Both the position numbers and the translations under genes were made by a program. From JAJVHZ01 sp041395385 (GTDB lineage: Bacteria; Pseudomonadota; Gammaproteobacteria; JAJPIJ01): DNA of 64,000 bases. The notes beneath the pieces are model-generated. The model ran no database searches. It was not told where the DNA came from and worked only from the letters and a program-made list of their open reading frames with translations. The stretch spans positions 1-64,000 of the forward strand of contig JAWLAN010000009.1 of assembly GCA_041395385.1 (NCBI GenBank), in the 5' to 3' direction. Positions 17,525-27,701 of this stretch are shown here, piece by piece (the first letter of the stretch is position 1; every line of letters begins with the position of its first letter).

Positions 17525-17636
17525 GTGAGCCGTGATTGGTGAATGGTGAATGGTGATCCGGGACCCGCCGGTCGCCATTTTCGAATCACGAATCACGAAT
17601 CACGAATCACGAATCACGAATCACGAATCACGAATC
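17525..17636. repeat. dispersed ATCACGA heptamer repeat, copy 2 (largest array)
   Basis: Seven exact tandem copies of the 7-mer CGAATCA run from 17582 to 17630, with a partial eighth to 17636. A mirrored set in the opposite sense (GTGATTGGTGAATGGTGAAT) lies at 17530-17549, so the two halves can fold on each other. The array lies between convergent bamD and nadE. It contains the nadE stop codon (17628-17630), and its last partial unit encodes the final two nadE residues. Confidence 0.9.
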
Positions 17637-19268
17637 CACCGGCACCTCGGAATAGCCGGAGGTGATCGGGTAGCGCCGGTCGCGGCCGAACGCCCGTACC
17701 GAGATCTTCACGCCAGGCGCGGCCTGGCGGCGCTTGTATTCGTTGCGGTCGACCATGCGCACCACCCGCTTGACGGTCGCGGCATCGTAGCCGGCGGCGA
17801 CGATCTCCTCGGGCGGCTGGTCGTGCTCGACGTAGCGCTCCAGGATCGCATCGAGCACGGGATAGGGCGGCAGGCTGTCCTGATCGGTCTGGTTCTCGCG
17901 CAGCTCGGCGGTCGGGGGCCGATCGAAGACTCGCTGCGGGATGACGTGCCCGAGGCCATTGCGGTACCTGGCGAGACGGTAGACGAGCATCTTCGGCACG
18001 TCCTTCAGCGGCGCGAAGCCGCCGGCCATGTCGCCGTAGAGCGTCGCATACCCGCAGGCCATCTCACTCTTGTTCCCCGTCGTCAGGACGATCTTGCCGG
18101 TCTTGTTGGAGATCGCCATCAGGATGATCCCGCGGCAGCGGGCCTGGATATTCTCCTCCGTGGTATCGGCGGCAAGGCCGGCGAAGCGTTCCTTCAGCGC
18201 CTCGCCGAAGGCGGTGAACGGCTGCTCGATGGAGACGATGTGATGTCGCACGCCGAGCGCCCCGGCCTCCGCGCGCGCGTCCTCGATGCTCATCGGCGCG
18301 GTGTAGCGCGAAGGCATCAGCACGCCCTCGACGGCGTCGGCGCCGAGGGCATCGACCGCGACGGCAAGCGTCAGCGCCGAGTCGATGCCGCCGGACAGAC
18401 CGATGATCGCCCCCTTGAAGCGATTCTTGCCGACGTAGTCGCGTACGCCCGTGACCAGCGCCGTATACACGCTCTCCTCGTCCGGCAACGGCGCCACCCT
18501 GGTTCCGTTCACGGTGACCGCCTCGGGCGTGCCGGTGAGCTCGATCATCTCCAGCGACTCCCTGAATTCCGGCGCGCGCGCGACGACCTCGCCCCTGGCG
18601 TCCAGCGCCATCGAGCCACCGTCGAACACGAGCTCGTCCTGACCCCCGACCAGGTTCAGGTACAGCACCGGCATGCGGCCCTCGCGAACCGCTGCCTGCA
18701 GGATCTCCTCGCGCGCGTGCGTCTTGCCGAGGTGGTAGGGCGAGCCGTTGATGTTCAGCATCAGCCGCGCGCCGACGGCGCGCGCCTGGAAACAGGTGCC
18801 GTGGACCCACAGGTCCTCGCAGATGGTCACGGCCGTGGGGATCCCGTGCAGGTCGAACACGCATGGCTTGTCGCCCGCGACGAAATAGCGCTTCTCATCG
18901 AACACGCTGTAATTGGGCAGGTGCTGCTTGTGATAGGTCGCGATGACGCGGCCGTTGCGGATGACCGAGCAGGTGTTGTGCAGGCCGCGCGCGGTGCGCT
19001 GCGGATAGCCCAGGACGACATCGATATCCCGGACCGCCTCGCAGATCTCAGCCAGGGCCTTGTCGATCTGTCCGTAGAGGCCCTTGCGCAGCAGCAGATC
19101 CTCGGGCGGATAACTGGTCAGCGTGAGCTCGGGAAAGGCGACGAGGGCCGCACCCTGCTGCCTGGCCCTCCCCGCCCAGTCGATGACGCGCGCAGTGTTG
19201 CCCTGCACGTCGCCCACCAGCAGGTTGATCTGTGCGAGGGCCACGCGCACGGCGGCTTTTTTCTTCAT
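17628..19268 (-). CDS. nadE: glutamine-dependent NAD+ synthetase
   Basis: A 546-residue two-domain enzyme that converts deamido-NAD+ to NAD+ using glutamine. The N-terminal nitrilase-like glutaminase domain (1-260) shows the catalytic Glu in AFPELTLTSYPPEDLL, Lys in YHKQHLPNYSVFDE and Cys-containing CEDLW followed by INGSPYHLGK. The C-terminal ATP pyrophosphatase domain has the SGGIDSAL P-loop and NKSEMACGYATLYGDMAGGFAPLKDV. Length is normal. The stop codon falls within the heptamer repeat array downstream. Confidence 0.96.
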   Translation of the reverse strand: MKKKAAVRVALAQINLLVGDVQGNTARVIDWAGRARQQGAALVAFPELTLTSYPPEDLLLRKGLYGQIDKALAEICEAVRDIDVVLGYPQRTARGLHNTCSVIRNGRVIATYHKQHLPNYSVFDEKRYFVAGDKPCVFDLHGIPTAVTICEDLWVHGTCFQARAVGARLMLNINGSPYHLGKTHAREEILQAAVREGRMPVLYLNLVGGQDELVFDGGSMALDARGEVVARAPEFRESLEMIELTGTPEAVTVNGTRVAPLPDEESVYTALVTGVRDYVGKNRFKGAIIGLSGGIDSALTLAVAVDALGADAVEGVLMPSRYTAPMSIEDARAEAGALGVRHHIVSIEQPFTAFGEALKERFAGLAADTTEENIQARCRGIILMAISNKTGKIVLTTGNKSEMACGYATLYGDMAGGFAPLKDVPKMLVYRLARYRNGLGHVIPQRVFDRPPTAELRENQTDQDSLPPYPVLDAILERYVEHDQPPEEIVAAGYDAATVKRVVRMVDRNEYKRRQAAPGVKISVRAFGRDRRYPITSGYSEVPVDS

Positions 19269-19339
19269 GCCGCCATATTACAGAACCGCTGCCGGCGCGG
19301 GCGAGCGTGCACGCCGGCAGAGACCTGCATGGCGGGAGG

Positions 19340-20215
19340 TTAGCGGCCGAGACGCCGGGCGATGGCGGCGCCGAGCTGGGCGGGGGAACGCACGGTGCTC
19401 ACGCCTGCAGCCTCGAGCGCCGCGAATTTCCCGGCTGCGGTGCCCTTGCCGCCCGAGACGATGGCGCCGGCGTGCCCCATGCGCTTGCCCGGGGGCGCGG
19501 TGACGCCGGCGATGTAGGCGACGACCGGCTTGGTCACGTTCTTCGCGATGAACTCGGCGGCGTCCTCCTCGGCGTTGCCGCCGATCTCGCCGACCATGAT
19601 GATGCCCTCGGTGCCTGGGTCGGCCTGGAACAGGGCCAGGCAATCGATGAAGTTCATGCCGTGGATGGGGTCCCCCCCGATCCCGACGCAGGTGCTCTGA
19701 CCCAGGCCGGCGCGCGTCGTCTGATGCACTGCCTCGTAGGTCAGCGTACCGGAGCGCGAGACGATGCCGATGCGGCCGGGGGTGTGGATCTTGCCGGGCA
19801 TGATGCCAATCTTGCATTCGCCGGGGGTGATCACGCCGGGGCAGTTCGGTCCGATGAGTCGCGTCTGCGGATAGCGCGCGAGCGCTGCCTTGACCTTGAC
19901 CATGTCGATGACCGGTATGCCCTCCGTGATGCAGGCGATCACCTTGATGCCGGCATCGGCGGCTTCGACGATGGCCTCCGCCGCGTAGGCCGGCGGCACG
20001 AAGATCATGGTGGCCTCCGCGCCCGTCGCCGCGACCGCGTCATGCACCGTGTTGAATACCGGCAGGCCGAGGTGCTCGCTGCCGCCGCGACCCGGCGTCA
20101 CGCCGCCGACCACCTTCGTGCCGTACTCCAGCGCCTGCCGGGAGTGGAAGGTGCCCTGGTGGCCGGTGAATCCCTGGCAGATGACCTTGGTGTTCTTGTT
20201 GACGAGTATCGACAT
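19340..20215 (-). CDS. sucD: succinyl-CoA synthetase alpha subunit
   Basis: A 291-residue alpha subunit of succinate-CoA ligase (TCA cycle). It starts MSILVNKNTKVICQGFTGHQGTFHS, the CoA-binding Rossmann domain. The phospho-histidine region GHAGAIVSGGKGTAAGKFAALE is near residue 245, and the ligase motif GPNCPGVITPGECKIGIMPG is at about 120. The ATG directly follows the sucC TGA (TGAATG), so the two subunits are translationally coupled. Confidence 0.97.
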   Translation of the reverse strand: MSILVNKNTKVICQGFTGHQGTFHSRQALEYGTKVVGGVTPGRGGSEHLGLPVFNTVHDAVAATGAEATMIFVPPAYAAEAIVEAADAGIKVIACITEGIPVIDMVKVKAALARYPQTRLIGPNCPGVITPGECKIGIMPGKIHTPGRIGIVSRSGTLTYEAVHQTTRAGLGQSTCVGIGGDPIHGMNFIDCLALFQADPGTEGIIMVGEIGGNAEEDAAEFIAKNVTKPVVAYIAGVTAPPGKRMGHAGAIVSGGKGTAAGKFAALEAAGVSTVRSPAQLGAAIARRLGR

Positions 20216-21388
<1,173 letters not shown>

Positions 21389-21499
21389 GACCTCGTTCTT
21401 TCTGATCGTTGACGGTTCCCGCCCGCGGCGGCGGGGCCGATCGTTCTGTCAGAGGGGCGGAGCGCCGCGCACCCCACTAATCATAGACGGTGAAGCGCC

Positions 21500-21730
21500 A
21501 TGAGCTACCTGCTTCGTTGGCTGATTGTACTGGCGGTGGCCTGGATCGCGTTCCGCTTGTGGCGTTCCGCAACACGGCGGTCCGTGACCGACCGCAAGGG
21601 CTCCACGACCGTCCCGCTCGTGCGCTGCGCCCATTGCGGCACCCACGTCCCGGCGCACGAGGCTCTCGAGCGCGGCGGGCAGCACTACTGCTCGCTGGAA
21701 CACCTCAACGCCGGCCCACGGGCGGGATGA
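21500..21730 (+). CDS. PP0621 family small membrane/zinc-knuckle protein
   Basis: 76 residues: one N-terminal membrane helix (LLRWLIVLAVAWIAFRLW), a basic stretch, then a C-terminal metal-knuckle VRCAHCGTHVPAHEAL..GGQHYCSLEHL. This matches the PP0621 family, a small protein conserved immediately upstream of pilS in many gamma- and betaproteobacteria. Its stop overlaps the pilS start (ATGA at 21727-21730), so it is co-translated with pilS. No function is established. Confidence 0.85.
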   Translation: MSYLLRWLIVLAVAWIAFRLWRSATRRSVTDRKGSTTVPLVRCAHCGTHVPAHEALERGGQHYCSLEHLNAGPRAG

Positions 21731-23358
21731 CCGGCCTCGCCGCGTTCGCCGATGCCAGCGGGGCCGCGCGCGGCGCGGCCGCCGAGACGACGGGATGGCG
21801 CGCCCTGCGCTATTTCAACATCTACCGGCTCGTCCTGACCGGGCTGTTCTCGGTTTTCGTGCTGGCCAAGACCTTGCCGCCGCCGCTGGGCGCCGTCGAC
21901 CAGGAACTGTTCGCGGTGGCGGTGCTCGTCTACTTTGCCGGCACCATCGCGATGCAGGTGTTCATCGAGCGGCGCTACGCCACTCAGATCGCACTGACCT
22001 ACGCGCTGGTGGCGCTCGATACCGCCGCCGTGGTCGTCATGATGTTCAGCAGCGGCGGGGTGACCAGCGGACTGGGCATGCTGCTGGTGGTCACCATCGT
22101 GGGCGCGAGCATTCTCGCCACGGGGCGGCATGCATTGGCGTTCGCCGCGATCGCGTCGATCGCCGTGCTCGCCGAGGAGATCTATGCCGCCGCGGTCAAC
22201 AAGCTGCCGGTCGTCAACTACACCCAGGCCGGGCTGCTCGGCATCACCTTTTTCGCCGCCTCGCTGCTGGCATACGTGTCCGCGCGCCGCGTGCGCGAGA
22301 GCGAGGCGCTGGCGCGCCAGCGCGCGGCGGCGCTGGCCAGCCTGGAGCGCCTCAACGAGCACATCGTGCAGCGCATGCGCTCGGGTATCCTGGCCATCGA
22401 CGGCGACCGGCGGGTGCGGTTGATGAACGCCTCGGCGGCCAGACTGCTGGGCACGGGGCATAGCGCCGAGGGGCAGACGTTGACGGAGCTCCTGCCCGAG
22501 ATCGGGCGCCGCTACGAGATGTGGCGCGCGGACGGGCGCAATATCTCCATGCCCATACACGGGCGGGGCGTGGATCTGACCGTGGCGTTCAGCGCCCTCG
22601 GTGGCGGCGGCCAGGAGGGTGCGCTGGTGTTCCTGGAGGACGATGCCATGCTCCGCCAGCGCGCGCAGCAGCTGAAGCTCGCCTCGCTCGGCCGGCTGGT
22701 GGCAAGCATCGCCCACGAGATCCGCAACCCGCTGGGGGCCATCAGCCATGCCGCGCAGCTGCTCGAGGAGTCCGACACGCACGGCAAGGAGGACCAGCGT
22801 CTCACCGAGATCATCCGCGACCACGCGCAACGCGTGAACGCCATCGTCGAGAACGTCATGAACCTCGCGCGGCGGGAGATGCCGGTGCCGGAGGCGTTCG
22901 AGCTCAAGCCCTGGCTCGAGGGCTACGTGCGGGAGTTCCTGGAGCGGCATGATCTCGGCAGCGATGCCGTGACCGTCGCGATCGAGCCCGGCAATCTGAC
23001 CGTGCGCATGGATCGGGGGCAGTGCCAGCAGGTGCTCTGGAACCTCTGCGAAAATGCCCTGCGCTACAGCCGCGGAGCGCCGCTCATCGAGCTGCGCGCG
23101 GGCATCGATCGGCGATCCGGACGCCCGTTCCTCGACGTCGTCGATCACGGCACGGGTATCCCAGCGGAGTTCGTGGAGCGGATCTTCGAGCCGTTCGCGA
23201 CCACCGAGGCCAAGGGCACGGGCCTGGGACTGTACATCGCCAACGAGCTGTGCGAGGCGAACCAGGCCTCGCTGCGGCTGGAGGCGAACACCCCCGGGGG
23301 GTGCCGATTCCGTATAAACTTCGCACATCCGGCGCGCCAGCAGTTGACGGAAGCCTAG
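21727..23358 (+). CDS. pilS: type IV pilus sensor histidine kinase PilS
   Basis: A 543-residue inner-membrane kinase controlling pilin transcription. Six hydrophobic helices (residues about 28-190) are followed by a PAS-like region (about 205-300). HisKA has LVASIAHEIRNPLGAISHAAQLL with the phospho-His, and HATPase has NLCENALRYS, VVDHGTGIP and TEAKGTGLGLYIANEL. The start ATG overlaps the upstream PP0621 stop. In Pseudomonas PilS senses unassembled pilin in the membrane and phosphorylates PilR. Confidence 0.93.
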   Translation: MTGLAAFADASGAARGAAAETTGWRALRYFNIYRLVLTGLFSVFVLAKTLPPPLGAVDQELFAVAVLVYFAGTIAMQVFIERRYATQIALTYALVALDTAAVVVMMFSSGGVTSGLGMLLVVTIVGASILATGRHALAFAAIASIAVLAEEIYAAAVNKLPVVNYTQAGLLGITFFAASLLAYVSARRVRESEALARQRAAALASLERLNEHIVQRMRSGILAIDGDRRVRLMNASAARLLGTGHSAEGQTLTELLPEIGRRYEMWRADGRNISMPIHGRGVDLTVAFSALGGGGQEGALVFLEDDAMLRQRAQQLKLASLGRLVASIAHEIRNPLGAISHAAQLLEESDTHGKEDQRLTEIIRDHAQRVNAIVENVMNLARREMPVPEAFELKPWLEGYVREFLERHDLGSDAVTVAIEPGNLTVRMDRGQCQQVLWNLCENALRYSRGAPLIELRAGIDRRSGRPFLDVVDHGTGIPAEFVERIFEPFATTEAKGTGLGLYIANELCEANQASLRLEANTPGGCRFRINFAHPARQQLTEA

Positions 23359-23500
23359 CGTCGCAGCGCCGCGGACGCCCCGTGCGAGAACGGCAATTCA
23401 CCCTGCTCGGCGCCGGATACGTATACTCAAATCGACTTGATGCCAGTGTGCCGAAATCCACCGTGCTGCATCGGGACAGATCGAAATATTCGGGGAAGCA

Positions 23501-24837
23501 GTGAGCAAACAGCCGACAGCGCTGATTGTCGATGACGAGCCGGATATCCGGGAGCTGCTCGCCATCACGCTGACACGCATGGGAGTCGACAGCGTTGCGG
23601 CGGCGAATCTTGCCGAGGCTCGCGATCTGCTGAAGCGCGGCGGGTTCCACCTGTGCCTGACGGACATGAAGCTTCCGGACGGCAACGGCCTGGATCTGGT
23701 CGCGCACATTCAGGGCAATCACCCAAATCTGCCGGTGGCGATGATCACGGCCCACGGCAATATGGAGTCGGCCATCCAGGCGCTGAAGAGCGGGGCCTTC
23801 GATTTCGTCACCAAGCCCGTGGACCTCTCGGTCCTGCGTCGCCTGGTGGAGACAGCGCTCAGGCTGAACGACCAGCGACAGGAGGCCGGCCGCTCGACCC
23901 TGATCGGCGAGTCGGGGAGCGTGCGCGAGCTGCGCGCCAAGATCGCCAAGCTCGCGCGCAGCCAGGCGCCCGTGTACATCAGCGGCGAGTCCGGGACCGG
24001 CAAGGAGCTGGTGGCTCAGATGATTCACGAGCAGGGCCCGCGCGCGAGCCAGTCATTCGTGCCCGTGAACTGCGGCGCCATCCCGCACGATCTCATCGAG
24101 AGCGAGCTCTTCGGTCACAAGAAGGGCAGCTTCACCGGCGCAGTTGCCGACAAGCCCGGGTTGTTTCAGAGCGCACAGGGCGGGACGCTGTTTCTCGACG
24201 AGGTGGCCGACCTGCCGCTTTCGACGCAGGTGAAGCTGCTGCGCGCCATCCAGGAGCGCGCGGTGCGGCCGGTGGGCGCGCAGACCGAGGTGAAGGTGGA
24301 CGTGCGCATCCTGAGCGCCACGCACAAGAATCTTGCGGCGATGGTGACGGCCGGCAGTTTCCGGCAGGACCTCTATTACCGCATCAACGTCATCGAGGTG
24401 CACGTGCCGCCGCTGCGGGAGCGCGCCGACGACATACCGCTGCTGGTGGACTTTATCGTCACTCGCCTCGCGCGCGACAACGGCGTTCCCAGGCCGCAGC
24501 TTTCCGAGGAGGCGCTGCGGGCGCTGCGGGCGTATGCCTTTCCGGGCAACGTGCGCGAGCTGGAGAACATACTCGAGCGGGCAATGACCCTGTGCGAAGG
24601 CGCCGTAATCGGCGTCGGCGATCTGCAGCTGCGCGCGCCCAGGAGTCGGCGTTCGACGGCGAGCTCAATGAAACCGCCGAGCTGGACTCCACCGCTGCAC
24701 GAGATCGAGCGCAAGCGCATCGTCGCCGCCCTGGAGCAGGCGGGCGGCAACAAGACGGCGGCCGCCGGCTGCTCGGGATCAGCTTCCGGTCGCTCCGCTA
24801 CCGGCTCGAGAAGCTGGGCCTGGGCAAGGCGGACTGA
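23501..24837 (+). CDS. pilR: sigma-54 activator PilR; C-terminus broken by frameshifts
   Basis: Response regulator that activates pilA with RNA polymerase sigma-54. The receiver domain covers 1-120 (LIVDDEPDIRELLA; Asp in CLTDMKLPDG). The AAA+ domain covers about 135-370, with Walker A GESGTGKE, the sigma-54 contact loop ESELFGHKKGSFTGA and the Walker-B region GGTLFLDEV. From about 24640 the frame changes: QESAFDGELNETAELDS is read in another frame, HEIERKRIVAALEQAGGNKTAAA returns to the first, and the Fis-type helix-turn-helix (LLGISFRSLRYRLEKLGLG) is in the other again, ending at TGA 24835-24837. As written, the original frame runs to 24856 and lacks the DNA-binding domain. GTG start with GGGGAA upstream. 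Confidence 0.88.
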
Positions 24838-24845
24838 CGGGCAGC

Positions 24846-24868
24846 GTCAAATTTGACAAAAATTGTCA
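24846..24868. promoter_or_regulatory. GTCA/TGAC repeats, candidate PilR enhancer sites
   Basis: Two overlapping perfect palindromes: GTCAAATTTGAC (24846-24857) and TGACAA-AAA-TTGTCA (24854-24868). PilR-type sites are built on TGTC/GACA words upstream of a sigma-54 promoter. These lie about 100 bp upstream of the -24/-12 element, a suitable enhancer distance. Confidence 0.6.
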
Positions 24869-24965
24869 GTTGCGACGGGACAGGGCCGTGCGCGAATCTG
24901 TGACCGGTTTCCCGGACAACGTGGGAGGAGCGTTACGGGGTCACAGCGACCGATATAGTCACCAC

Positions 24966-24982
24966 TTGGCACGGGCGCTGCA
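24966..24982 (+). promoter_or_regulatory. sigma-54 (-24/-12) promoter of pilA
   Basis: TTGGCACGGGCGCTGCA matches the sigma-54 consensus TGGCACG-N4-TTGCW. The invariant GG (24968-24969) and GC (24980-24981) are separated by exactly 10 bases. It lies about 130 bp upstream of pilA, downstream of the pilR gene. Confidence 0.85.
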
Positions 24983-25111
24983 TCGTTGCCGCCAAGCCCT
25001 GACACGGCGGCTCCGGTGACTGCAAGCTGGTATCAGCCTCAAGTTGCCCCGGGTCGTTGCCGATACCGGCACGGGGTACCCAATCCTTAACCGATTCGAA
25101 GGAGAGTCGAA

Positions 25112-25549
25112 ATGAAGAAGCAGTATCAGAAGGGCTTTACGCTGATTGAGTTGATGATCGTGGTCGCGATCATCGGCATCCTCGCCGCCATCGCCATCCC
25201 GGCGTCAGGATTACACCGTTCGCGCGAAGGTGACGGAAGGCCTGAACCTCGCGTCGCAACGAAGACTTCCCGTGTCGGGTATCGCGTCAGCCAGGCAACG
25301 TGGCCGACCAGCAGCCTGCAGGCCGGCGTCGCCGCGGCGAGTGAGCATCGCCTCAAAATACGTTTCCGGCGTATCGCCGGCAACGATCTGATTACCGTTA
25401 CGTTCACGGCCAGCGCGATTCGACCGCCAGTGGCGATACCGTGATCTTCACCCCGACAGTTCGCGTGGCAGGTGGCGCCGCTATCGGCCCGGTCGTGCAG
25501 GACCGGTACCCTGGAGTCGAAGTTCCGTCCGGCGAACTGCCGTCCGTAA
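25112..25549 (+). pseudogene. pilA: major type IV pilin PilA, frameshifted in this sequence
   Basis: A prepilin with leader MKKQYQKG and mature start FTLIELMIVVAIIGILAAIAIPA (Glu5 present), behind a strong GAAGGAGAG ribosome site. The first frame reads a 110-residue product ending at 25444, but this is scrambled. Reading across frames recovers a normal pilin: QDYTVRAKVTEGLNLAS (frame shift at about 25205), YRVSQATWPTSSLQAGVAAA (first frame again), SIASKYVSGV (shifted), NDLITVTFTASAI (first frame), SGDTVIFTPTV (shifted) and finally the disulfide loop TGTLESKFRPANCRP with TAA at 25547-25549. Total span is 438 bp, about 145 residues, which is standard. At least five indels are needed. Confidence 0.85.
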
Positions 25550-25679
25550 TTCCGCACGCTTCGTCGCAGTAGCATAGGATCGCCCCGGCTCCAGCGGGAG
25601 CGATTTGTTTGGAGCAAGTCCGCTTGGATATCGCCGCATCCACCGCCCCCGCCCAGTTCTTAGCGCAGTCAGGTCACCA

Positions 25680-27619
25680 GTGCCCCCGATACTCCTGCTC
25701 GGTCATGTGCCCTGCTGTACTGGCCGGGGCTGCGCGGTGAACTCATTGTCGGCGATCTCCCAACCTGAAGCCGTTCAGCGACCGCTTGAACGCGGTCTGA
25801 TCCGCTGGCAGGACATCATCACAGACAACGAGTCAGGCCCGCTGCAGGACGGCCGTCACCATCGCTTTCTCGCGGACTACTACATGGGGAAGAGGTCTTC
25901 CAGTTCAAGCTGACCAATCTGCTCATTCATTTGCTCTGTAGAGTGCTGGTCTACGCGTCGCGCGGCTGCTGTACGCGCGGCATCGCACCATAGCGCCTGG
26001 GGCGCGAACGTGGTAAGGCACTGCTCGCCATAGCTCTCTGGCTGACTGCGCCCCTGTTCGCGAGCACGGTCCTGTACGTCATCCAGCGCATGGCGCAGCT
26101 TGCCACGCTGTTTTTCCCTCATCGGCCTGGTATCGTACGTGTATGGCCGAGAGCAACTCCGAGATTCGCTTTCGCCGCGGCGCGCTTTCATACTTGCGGC
26201 CTATCTGGTCGCTCTGCCAATTGCGGTGCTGGGCAAGGAGAACGGGCGATCCTGCCGCTGCTCATCCTGGTCACGGAGAATCTTCTGGTTCGGATTGTCC
26301 GGGCACGGCCAGGACAGTTCGATTCACCGCGTCGCCATGTCCTGTTCGCGGTCGTGCCCGCGATGGCCGGCGCAGTCTGGCTGGAGGCGCGTGTTGATGT
26401 CTTGCTGTTGCGTTACGCAGGACGCGACTTCACGCTCTCGAGCGCCTGACAGGCGCGCGTATTGTGGGACTTACCTTGCGCAGCTGTTTCTGCCGGACAG
26501 GCTGCGTATGGGCGTGATCGACGACTTCGTCATCTCCGCAGCCTCACCGATCCGCCGACGACGGCTATCGCCATCGCTGCCTGGATCGCAGTGATCGACT
26601 CTGGTATTTTGGCGGAAGTCAGTCACCGTGCGCCTCTTGGCGCGCGGCCTGACGTTCTTTCTGACCGGTCATTTGATTGAATCCACGGTATTCCCCCTCG
26701 AAATCTATTTCGAGCATCGCAACTATCTCCCCGCCACCGGGTTGTTCATAGCCGCAGTAGGCGTCGCTGCGCACCTGTGCCACCGGTTCGAGGGCCTGCG
26801 ACGAGTCGCTATCTTGCTGGCGATGATTCCCTTACTGACCGGGTTCATCACCTACCAACGGGTCATGACCTGGCAGTCCGCCGAGAACTGGCAATTGCGC
26901 TCATGGCGGAGAATAGCCACGCGTTCTCCTCGCCTGCAGACCGCTCTCATTTTCAGATACCTTCAGGACGGCGATCTCGAGAACGCCGTCATATCAACAC
27001 GCATGCCGAACTGGTTGGGGACGAACGGCAGGCCATGCTTTGCAGCAGGCTCCAAGCATATTGCCAGCACAGTCCCTCGGACGCGGAGTACCGGGCCATG
27101 AGTTGATGCCGAGAGCGTGTGGACTCGAGTATCTATGCTCACCGAGGAATCCAGGCGATCGCCGACATTGCAGCACGGCACATGTACTGGGGTGGACCTG
27201 GAGAGACTGCGGCCTGGTTTCCGGGCAATGGCTCGCCAAATCAGGCCGGCACAGACTGGCCAAAATCAGTTTCACTTTGGCCGGTGCTCTCGTACGTGGG
27301 CGAGTTGGATGGTGCGGTCAGGCTTTTCGATGCCGCGAATCAGGCGACCCGCCCGGCTGGAACCGGACCTGATCAAGTTCCAGATATTGCTGGCCTGGGG
27401 TGATCGGGAGGCTGCCCGCGCGGTACTTGCACGTCACTCAACGTCCGCAGGGGTGACGCAGCGAGTACCAGCGGGAGATGATTAGTCAGTTGAACCGCGC
27501 TATCGGCCGCGGAGACCGAAGCAGGCCCCACCACCATGACCGGGGTGAAAGACGATGATGATATGGACGAGTTGGCCGGAATGGTGCAGATTGTGTCGGA
27601 AAACATTCTGGACATATAG
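25680..27619 (+). pseudogene. TMTC/TPR-type polytopic membrane protein, broken by many frameshifts
   Basis: Fragments in all three frames assemble into one protein of about 640 residues: ALLYWPGLRGELIV, RGLIRWQDIITDNESGPL, FLADYYMG, FKLTNLLIHLL, TVLYVIQRMAQLATLF, LIGLVSYVYGREQLRDS, LVALPIAVLGKENG, MGVIDDFVIS and HLIESTVFPLEIYFEHRNYL. Then C-terminal DAANQATRP, EPDLIKFQILLAWGDREA, EYQREMISQLNRAI and VKDDDDMDELAGMVQIVS. This matches bacterial TMTC-like (protein O-mannosyltransferase-related) TPR proteins, which are often found beside pilA; a pilin-modifying role is inference. The start (GTG 25680) is a best guess; the end is TAG 27617-27619. The total length is what an intact gene would have, with well over ten indels and no large deletion. 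Confidence 0.72.
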
Positions 27620-27701
27620 CGCGGCTGGAGGCATGCATCCTGGCCGGCTGCAGCGTGCCTGGTTTTTCGCGACTCTTGGGTGCGTTTCAGACCATTAGAA
27701 A

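Noticed and set aside
17582..17636. Tandem repeats that might be a CRISPR array
   Set aside because: The unit is 7 bp with no spacers and no cas genes near; it is a simple tandem repeat.
25605..27485. Individual short open frames in this stretch taken as separate small proteins
   Set aside because: Read together they are ordered fragments of one TMTC/TPR-like protein; listing them singly would be misleading.
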